From contig CANJOG010000036.1 in assembly GCA_947475475.1 (NCBI GenBank), positions 1 to 10,992 on the forward strand: a stretch of DNA of 10,992 bases. Direction: 5' to 3'. The position numbers and the translations under genes were made by a program. The notes under the pieces are model-generated. The model was not told the origin of the DNA. It searched no databases and was given only the letters and a program-made list of their open reading frames with translations. The stretch is from Acetobacteraceae bacterium. GTDB lineage: Bacteria > Pseudomonadota > Alphaproteobacteria > Acetobacterales > Acetobacteraceae. Position 1 is the first letter of the stretch. Each line of letters opens with the position of its first letter. Below, in pieces: positions 6,061 to 10,992 of this stretch.

Positions 6061-8154
6061 TTAGGCTGACAGCGTAATTTTGGCATCGAGCGCCACCACG
6101 CCCTGTCCTGGTGCCTGGACCAGCACGGGGTTGATGTCGATCGAATCCAGGCGCGGTTCGGCCAGAGCGAGATCGCCGACATTGACGACGGCCTCGACCA
6201 GCGCGTCGATATCGTAGGAGCGGCCGCGATAGCCGGTCAGCAACTTGCCCAGCTTGGTGCGGAGGATTTCGGCTTTCACCTCGGCGTGGCTGAAGGGCGG
6301 CACGATCACGACGGCATCGCCGAGCAGTTCGACCAGGATGCCGCCGGCGCCGACTACCACGGCGGGGCCGGTGACGGGGTCACGCTGTAGGCCGACAATG
6401 GCTTCCAGGCCACCGCTGAGCATTTCCTCGACGAGGATATCGGTGCTGTCGGGATCGGCCTTGGCGAGGGCTGCGGAAATCTTGTCCCAGGCGGCGCTGA
6501 TCTCGGCGTCGGTGCGGAGATTGAGTGCCACGAGGCCGTATTCGGTCTTATGCGCGATCTTGTCGGACAGGCCCTTCATCACCACGGGGCGGGAGAGGCC
6601 GGCGAGGGCGGTCGCGTCGAGTTTTCCGTGCAGCACGACAGCTTTCGGCGCGCGGATGCCGAGCTTGCCGATAAAGGCTTTGCTGTCGGATTCGTTCATC
6701 AGCCCGGCGCCTTCCGGCAACGCGCCGATCTTGGCGCGGACGATGGCGGGGTCGCGCGGGGCCGTGGCGGGCGGCGGCAGGTCTTCCAGCGCGCGCATGG
6801 CCTGGAGCAGCGGCGGCATGGAGGCGGCGACGATGATGCCGGCTGCCTGGAGTTCGAGGATTTCGTCTTCGGGAAGATCGGGCGCGAGGCAGAAGAATTG
6901 CGGGAAGAGGTTTTTCCGCGCCTCGATCAGCATGGGCAGCACGCCCTTGCGGATTGGAGTGGCCAGCGGGACGAAGCCGATCATCATCTGGTTGTAGCCG
7001 TCTTCGGCGAAGATGCGGAAAATATCGGGAATGATCTGGTTCTGCGCGGCGATGTCATACGGGTTCACCGCATGGGACTGGTTCGGCAAGGCGGCGAGCT
7101 TCGCCTGCGCGCCCGGCGAGGGCTGCGTGAAGGGCATGCCATAGCGCGACATGGCGTCCGCCGTGAGCGCCGCATAGCCGCCGGAGATCGAGGCCATGCC
7201 GGCCTTCATCGGCGCGCCCAGCGGCGTGGGGTAGCGCATGATGAATTCCATCAGGGCGGCGATGGTGTCGATCTCATCGGCGACCGCCACACCTTCGCGC
7301 TTGAGGAAGGCCTTGGTGTTCTGGAAGGAGCCGGCAATGGCGCCGGTATGCGACAGCGCCGCGGCCTTGCCGCTATCGGACTCGCCCACCAGCAAAGCGG
7401 CGACGCGCTTGCCGTTCTTGCGGCACGCGGCGAGTGCGCGCTTGAGGCCCTCGGGGTCGCGGATCGTCTCGATGTAGAGCAGCACGTGGTCGGTTTCGGG
7501 ATCATTGGCGACATATTCGAGATAGTCGGACAGGCCGAGCACGAGTTCATTGCCGCAGACGGCGATCTTGGCGATGCCGACGCCACGGCTGGAGGTCTTG
7601 GACAGGATGGAGCTGACCACCGCGCCGCTCTGTGAGACCACCGAGATGCGGCCAGGCTTCACGCGGCCGGCGAATTGCAGGATGGGCGCGAAGGAGAGGC
7701 ACAGGCCGGAGGCGACGTTGGCCAGGCCATTGGTGTTCGGCCCGGCGATGGCGACGCCCTGGTTGCGCGCGAGGTCGAGCAGCGCTTCGTCGCGCTTCAG
7801 CCCCTCGCCACCGGCCTCGCCGAAGCCCTGGGCGACGATGACGATGGAGCGCACACCCTTGGCGGCAAGCTGGCGGGAGGCATCGACGGCGCCAGCGGCG
7901 GGCAGCACGATGACGGCGGCATCCACATCGTCCGGCAGGTCGGCGATGGTGGGGACACATTCCCAATGCTCGCCGAGTTTGGTGTAGCGTGGGTTCACGC
8001 CGATCACCCGGCCCGTATAGTTATGGGTGAGCATGGCGCTGATGGGCATGGAGCTGAGCTTGGTGGGGTCAGCGGAGACGCCCACGACCGCGACGGTGCG
8101 CGCGTTGAACAGCTTGTCGATGGAGGATGCGGGAACCGCAATGCGCTCGGCCAT
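6061..8154 (-). CDS. Acyl-CoA synthetase (NDP/ADP-forming), acetate-CoA ligase family
   Basis: This 697-residue protein has the fused alpha-beta layout of ADP-forming acyl-CoA synthetases (acid + CoA + ATP to acyl-CoA + ADP + Pi). Residues about 11-140 are the CoA-binding Rossmann domain (VAVVGVSADP, 21-30; NPRYTKLGE, 54-62). Residues about 165-305 and 315-455 are succinyl-CoA-ligase-like domains, with VSQSGAVVSS (173-182) and the active-site phospho-His H269 in ALSHTGAIAGS. Residues about 487-697 are an ATP-grasp domain (PVVMKGLSDKIAHKTE, 523-538; VVVGAGGILVELLGD, 599-613; DINPVLV, 673-679). The substrate is not predictable. The gene is divergent from the acyl-CoA dehydrogenase and followed at 16 bases by the GntR gene, which suggests a regulated catabolic unit. 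The start is uncertain: ATG codons at 8163 and 8154 are both close, neither has a strong ribosome site, and an upstream extension to 8280 would consume the divergent promoter region. Confidence 0.93.
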   Translation of the reverse strand: MAERIAVPASSIDKLFNARTVAVVGVSADPTKLSSMPISAMLTHNYTGRVIGVNPRYTKLGEHWECVPTIADLPDDVDAAVIVLPAAGAVDASRQLAAKGVRSIVIVAQGFGEAGGEGLKRDEALLDLARNQGVAIAGPNTNGLANVASGLCLSFAPILQFAGRVKPGRISVVSQSGAVVSSILSKTSSRGVGIAKIAVCGNELVLGLSDYLEYVANDPETDHVLLYIETIRDPEGLKRALAACRKNGKRVAALLVGESDSGKAAALSHTGAIAGSFQNTKAFLKREGVAVADEIDTIAALMEFIMRYPTPLGAPMKAGMASISGGYAALTADAMSRYGMPFTQPSPGAQAKLAALPNQSHAVNPYDIAAQNQIIPDIFRIFAEDGYNQMMIGFVPLATPIRKGVLPMLIEARKNLFPQFFCLAPDLPEDEILELQAAGIIVAASMPPLLQAMRALEDLPPPATAPRDPAIVRAKIGALPEGAGLMNESDSKAFIGKLGIRAPKAVVLHGKLDATALAGLSRPVVMKGLSDKIAHKTEYGLVALNLRTDAEISAAWDKISAALAKADPDSTDILVEEMLSGGLEAIVGLQRDPVTGPAVVVGAGGILVELLGDAVVIVPPFSHAEVKAEILRTKLGKLLTGYRGRSYDIDALVEAVVNVGDLALAEPRLDSIDINPVLVQAPGQGVVALDAKITLSA

Positions 8155-8185
8155 GGTCACCATTCTCGGATCATTGGGTGGGGGG

Positions 8186-8203
8186 AACTTGTCCCTACAG
8201 GTT
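8186..8203. promoter_or_regulatory. Candidate GntR operator, synthetase side
   Basis: AACTTGTCCCTACAGGTT is an imperfect dyad (AACTTGT with ACAGGTT). It matches the site at 8297-8314 at 14 of 18 positions. It lies 31 bases upstream of the synthetase ATG, where a bound repressor would block the promoter or early transcription. Assignment to the neighbouring GntR protein is inference. Confidence 0.45.
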
Positions 8204-8273
8204 TGCCTGGGTAGCCCGGAACTGGCGGGGCGGCAAGCGGCAAGGTTTATCGCTGGATTGACGTGAAGCCGCC

Positions 8274-8302
8274 TTGACATCGGGGGGCTCGGCTGAAACT
8301 TA
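8274..8302 (+). promoter_or_regulatory. Possible promoter of the acyl-CoA dehydrogenase gene
   Basis: A perfect -35 TTGACA (8274-8279) is followed after 17 bases by AACTTA (8297-8302), a poor -10. TTATAC at 8300-8305 is a better -10 but at a 20-base spacing. The -10 region overlaps the dyad at 8297-8314, which would suit repression. Confidence 0.4.
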
Positions 8303-8314
8303 TACCCACAAGTT
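8297..8314. promoter_or_regulatory. Candidate GntR operator, dehydrogenase side
   Basis: AACTTATACCCACAAGTT has perfect 5-bp inverted arms (AACTT/AAGTT) around 8 bases. It resembles the site at 8186-8203, and together they give a half-site consensus of AACTTGT. It overlaps the probable -10 region and ends 40 bases before the dehydrogenase ATG. Confidence 0.45.
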
Positions 8315-8354
8315 CAGATGCGCCGGGCGTCCGGCCGATGGAAGGAAGACCGCC

Positions 8355-9521
8355 ATGAGTTTCAGCTTCACGCCCGACCAGCTTGCCATCAAGGATGCCG
8401 TGGACAAGCTCATGGAGCGGTTCCCGGACGATTACTGGATGGAATGTGACCAGGCGCATGAATTTCCCTGGGCATTCTACAACGCTTTTGCCGAGGCTGG
8501 CTTTCTCGGCATTGCCATCCCCGAGGAATATGGCGGCGCGGGCCTCGGCCTGACCGAGGGCGCGCTGGCGCTGGCCTCGATCTCCGGCAATGGCGGTGCG
8601 CTGAATGGCTGCACCTCCGTCCATGTCAGTCTGTTCGGCATGACGCCGGTCATCAAGTACGGCAGCGAGGAGATGAAGCGGAAATATCTGCCCGCGTTGG
8701 TCAAGGGCGATCTGCATGTCTGCTTCGGCGTTACCGAACCCGATGCCGGCACGGACACCACCTCGATCCGCACCGCGGCGGTGCGTGATGGCGATCATTA
8801 CGTCATCAACGGCAAGAAAGTGTGGACGTCCAAGGCCGAGCAATCCAGCAAGTGCCTGTTGCTGACGCGCACGACACCGCTTGAGCAGTGCAAGAAGAAA
8901 TCGGATGGCATGACGCTGTTCCTGGTCGATCTCGATCCGGCGCATGTGACGATCCGGCCGATTCCGAAGATGGGCCGCCATGCTGTCAGTTCCTGCGAGG
9001 TGTTCTACGACAATCTGCGCGTCCATGAGTCGGACCGCGTGGGCGAGGAAGGGCGCGGCTTTCATTATTTGCTGGATGGGCTGAACGCCGAGCGGATTCT
9101 CGTTGCCTATGAGGCGGTCGCGGTTGGCCGCAACGCTATTAAGAAGGCGGTGCGCTATGCTGGCGAGCGCGTGGTGTTTGGCCGCCCGATCGGCAAGAAT
9201 CAGGGCGTGCAATTCCCGCTCGCGGATTCCTGGGCGCGGTTGGAAGCCGCTGAGCTGGTCACGTTGAAGGCGTTGGCGCAGTATGACGCCAACGAGCCCT
9301 GCGGCGATATGGCCAATATGGCGAAATACCTGGCCACGGAAGCGGCTTTCGAAGCCTGCGATCGCGCGGTGCAGGCGCATGGCGGCTACGGCTATGCGGC
9401 TGAATTCCATGTCGAGCGGTATTTCCGCGAAACTCGCGTCTGGAAGATCGCGCCGCTCGCGCAGAACTTCATTCTTGCCTATATCGCCGAGAAGATGCTG
9501 GGGATGCCGCGCTCCTACTGA
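8355..9521 (+). CDS. Acyl-CoA dehydrogenase family protein
   Basis: This FAD-dependent enzyme introduces an alpha-beta double bond into an acyl-CoA and passes electrons to ETF. It has 388 residues, the usual length. The N-terminal helical domain includes PEEYGGAGLGLTE (56-68). The middle beta domain has FGVTEPDAGTD (124-134) and GKKVWTSKAEQS (153-164), which bind flavin and substrate. The C-terminal helical domain has QAHGGYGYAAEFHVERYFRE (340-359). The usual catalytic Glu of the E-G-T motif is absent: I-A-P-L-A stands there (365-369). Glu246 in GLNAERI aligns with the position used by isovaleryl-CoA dehydrogenase and is the likely base, pointing to a branched-chain or unusual acyl substrate. 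GAAGGAAG (8341-8348) lies 6 bases before the ATG at 8355, which decides the start. The gene is divergent from the acyl-CoA synthetase and followed at about 100 bases by the amidohydrolase. Confidence 0.94.
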   Translation: MSFSFTPDQLAIKDAVDKLMERFPDDYWMECDQAHEFPWAFYNAFAEAGFLGIAIPEEYGGAGLGLTEGALALASISGNGGALNGCTSVHVSLFGMTPVIKYGSEEMKRKYLPALVKGDLHVCFGVTEPDAGTDTTSIRTAAVRDGDHYVINGKKVWTSKAEQSSKCLLLTRTTPLEQCKKKSDGMTLFLVDLDPAHVTIRPIPKMGRHAVSSCEVFYDNLRVHESDRVGEEGRGFHYLLDGLNAERILVAYEAVAVGRNAIKKAVRYAGERVVFGRPIGKNQGVQFPLADSWARLEAAELVTLKALAQYDANEPCGDMANMAKYLATEAAFEACDRAVQAHGGYGYAAEFHVERYFRETRVWKIAPLAQNFILAYIAEKMLGMPRSY

Positions 9522-9531
9522 GCTGGCGTGC

Positions 9532-9552
9532 GGCTGGGGTTCGTCCCCGGCC
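9532..9552 (+). terminator. Stable hairpin between dehydrogenase and amidohydrolase genes
   Basis: GGCTGGGG (9532-9539) pairs with CCCCGGCC (9545-9552), with one G-U pair, around the loop TTCGT. No T run follows, so this may be an RNA-stabilising or attenuating hairpin rather than a full terminator. Confidence 0.35.
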
Positions 9553-9622
9553 ATACCGGCGGCTGAATTAGCTCTCGACGTGGTGGCTCCGACGGGTTTG
9601 TATGACCGGCGGAGGAAACAAC

Positions 9623-10992
9623 ATGTCGGACTACGATCTCGTGATTCGTCACGGCACGATCCTGGACGGCTCGGGTGGCGCGCCATTCGAGGCCGATCTG
9701 GCGATTGCCGGCGGGCGCATTGCCGCCATCGGGCGCGGGCTTGGCGCCGGGGTGGAGGAGATCGAGGCGCGCGGGCGGCTGGTCACGCCCGGCTTTGTCG
9801 ATGTGCACACGCATTATGACGGCCAGGCGAGTTGGGGGCAGCATCTCACCCCCTCCACCGATCATGGCGTGACGACGCTGGCCATTGGCAATTGCGGTGT
9901 TGGTTTCGCGCCCTGCCGGAAATCGGACCGCGCCATGCTGCTGCGGCTGATGGAGGGGGTGGAGGATAGTCCCGGCATTGTGCTGGCAGAGGGCGTGCCC
10001 TTCGCCTGGGAGAGTTATCCGCAATATCTCGATTTTCTCGGTGCGCGCAGCTTCGATGCCGATATCGCGTCGTATTTGCCGCATGCGGCTTTGCGCGCCC
10101 ATGCGATGGGGGAGCGGGCCGGGACGGGTGAGGCGCCGGCGGCAGATGAGTTGGAGGTGATGCGGAAATTGCTCGCCGAGGCGATGGCGGTGGGATCGCT
10201 GGGGCTTTCCTCGTCGCAGACCTCGTTTCATCGCTCCGCGGATGGCACGCCGAGCCCGACATTGGCGGCGGGCGAGGCGGAATATGGCGCGCTGGCCGAT
10301 GTGCTGCGTGATGCCGGCGGCGGGTTGATGCAATTCGCACTGGAATGGGTGCCGGGCTGGGAGGAGAAGCTCGCCATGCTGGGCCGGCTGGCGCGGCGGT
10401 CGGGCCGGCCGGTGTCGCTGGCGTTGACGCAGAGCCATCCGGCACCCGATGTCTGGCCGCGCGTGCTGCGCTTTATCGAGGAGCGCAATGCGGAAGGCCT
10501 GTCGCTGTCCGCGCAGGTGCTGTCGCGGCCTTTGGGGTTGCTGCTGGGGCTGGAACTCTCACTGCATCCTTTCTACACGACGCCGACCTGCCGGGCGCTG
10601 GCGCATCTGCCGCATGCGGAGTTGCTTGCTGCTTTGCGTGATCCGGCGGTGAAGGCGCGCGTGCTGGCGGAGGCGAATGACCCCGATCCTGTCGCCAAAC
10701 TTGGCCAGCGCGTGCGCGATTTCGGGCAGCTGTATCCGATTGGCGACCCGCCGGATTACGAGCCGCCGCCTGAACGCTCTGTGGCGGCGATGGCTGCGGC
10801 ACGTGGCATGGCGCCGGAGAGTCTGGCTTATGACATGATGCTGGAGGAGGAGGGGCGGGCGATCCTGTATCTCGCTTTCTCCAACTACGCCGATCGCAAT
10901 CTGGAACCGACGCGGGCGATGCTGGCGCATGGCGCGACCGTGCCGGGGCTGGGCGATGGCGGGGCGCATCTGGGCACGATCTGCGATGCCTC
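9623..10992 (+). CDS. N-acyl-D-amino-acid deacylase-type amidohydrolase (3' end outside window)
   Basis: This is a metal-dependent amidohydrolase of the D-aminoacylase group, which cleaves N-acyl-D-amino acids or related amides. The frame runs open from the ATG to the window end, 456 residues, so the 3' part is missing. Residues 1-55 are the small beta domain (DLVIRHGTILDGSG, 5-18; GGRIAAIG, 30-37). VTPGFVD (54-60) leads into the metal motif H62-T-H64-Y-D-G. Cys91 in AIGNCGVGFAP matches the zinc Cys of the Alcaligenes D-aminoacylase. GLGDGGAHLG (442-451) supplies the late catalytic Asp445. The H-x-R segment that usually carries a further zinc His is replaced by LMQFALEWVPG (235-245), so metal content or specificity may differ. 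A strong GGAGGAAA (9610-9617) precedes the start by 5 bases. It is probably in the same unit as the acyl-CoA dehydrogenase. Hydantoinase- or dihydropyrimidinase-like activity is the alternative. Confidence 0.88.
   Translation, partial: MSDYDLVIRHGTILDGSGGAPFEADLAIAGGRIAAIGRGLGAGVEEIEARGRLVTPGFVDVHTHYDGQASWGQHLTPSTDHGVTTLAIGNCGVGFAPCRKSDRAMLLRLMEGVEDSPGIVLAEGVPFAWESYPQYLDFLGARSFDADIASYLPHAALRAHAMGERAGTGEAPAADELEVMRKLLAEAMAVGSLGLSSSQTSFHRSADGTPSPTLAAGEAEYGALADVLRDAGGGLMQFALEWVPGWEEKLAMLGRLARRSGRPVSLALTQSHPAPDVWPRVLRFIEERNAEGLSLSAQVLSRPLGLLLGLELSLHPFYTTPTCRALAHLPHAELLAALRDPAVKARVLAEANDPDPVAKLGQRVRDFGQLYPIGDPPDYEPPPERSVAAMAAARGMAPESLAYDMMLEEEGRAILYLAFSNYADRNLEPTRAMLAHGATVPGLGDGGAHLGTICDA

Noticed and set aside
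6550..7635. Plus-strand open frame (361 codons) opposite the acyl-CoA synthetase gene
   Set aside because: Antisense shadow frame with Gly/Arg/His-rich, unstructured composition; the other strand encodes a full-length enzyme with conserved motifs.
8247..9686. Long minus-strand open frame (479 codons) opposite the acyl-CoA dehydrogenase gene
   Set aside because: It is antisense to a clear family member, has no recognisable domain, and is rich in Arg/His as expected for shadow frames in high-GC DNA.
9515..10438. Minus-strand open frame (307 codons) opposite the amidohydrolase gene
   Set aside because: Shadow of the amidohydrolase reading frame, which starts after a strong ribosome site and keeps the family motifs.

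Overview
The window reads as a stretch of high-GC proteobacterial chromosome. Hand counts of single 60-base lines give about 65-80 % G+C in most genes. Gene content and protein style fit an alphaproteobacterium, perhaps Acetobacteraceae/Rhodospirillales, but no rRNA or marker gene is present to prove this. Ten genes are visible; the first is cut by the left edge and the last by the right edge. No tRNA, rRNA, IS element or CRISPR array was seen, and no gene-free stretch exceeds 300 bases.

Left part (1-3414): the C-terminal two thirds of catalase-peroxidase KatG (+); a convergent cytidine-deaminase-fold gene that closely resembles blasticidin-S deaminase Bsr (-); a secreted CAP/SCP-domain protein (+); and a degenerate SDR protein (+). 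The SDR protein carries exactly the two sequence signatures that define halohydrin dehalogenases (T-X4-F-X-G and S-X12-Y-X3-R), so it is probably an unannotated enzyme of that rare family rather than an ordinary dehydrogenase.

Middle part (3415-5273): an islet of clearly lower G+C (about 40-50 % in sampled lines) with two convergent genes of unknown function. One (+) has a HEPN-type R-N-X3-H motif. The other (-) has a PD-(D/E)XK-nuclease-like D-X12-E-A-K motif. Each is preceded by an inverted repeat. The pair looks acquired by transfer and could be a small defence or toxin-type locus, but this is inference.

Right part (5274-10992): a catabolic cluster. An ADP-forming acyl-CoA synthetase and a GntR/UTRA regulator form a two-gene operon (-), divergent from an acyl-CoA dehydrogenase (+) followed by a D-aminoacylase-type amidohydrolase (+, cut by the right edge). 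The 200-bp divergent region holds two similar 18-bp imperfect dyads (consensus half AACTTGT), one upstream of each arm. These are good candidates for the regulator's operators. The layout suggests a substrate-inducible pathway in which an N-acyl or cyclic amide is hydrolysed and the acid is activated to a CoA thioester and dehydrogenated; the substrate cannot be told from the sequence.
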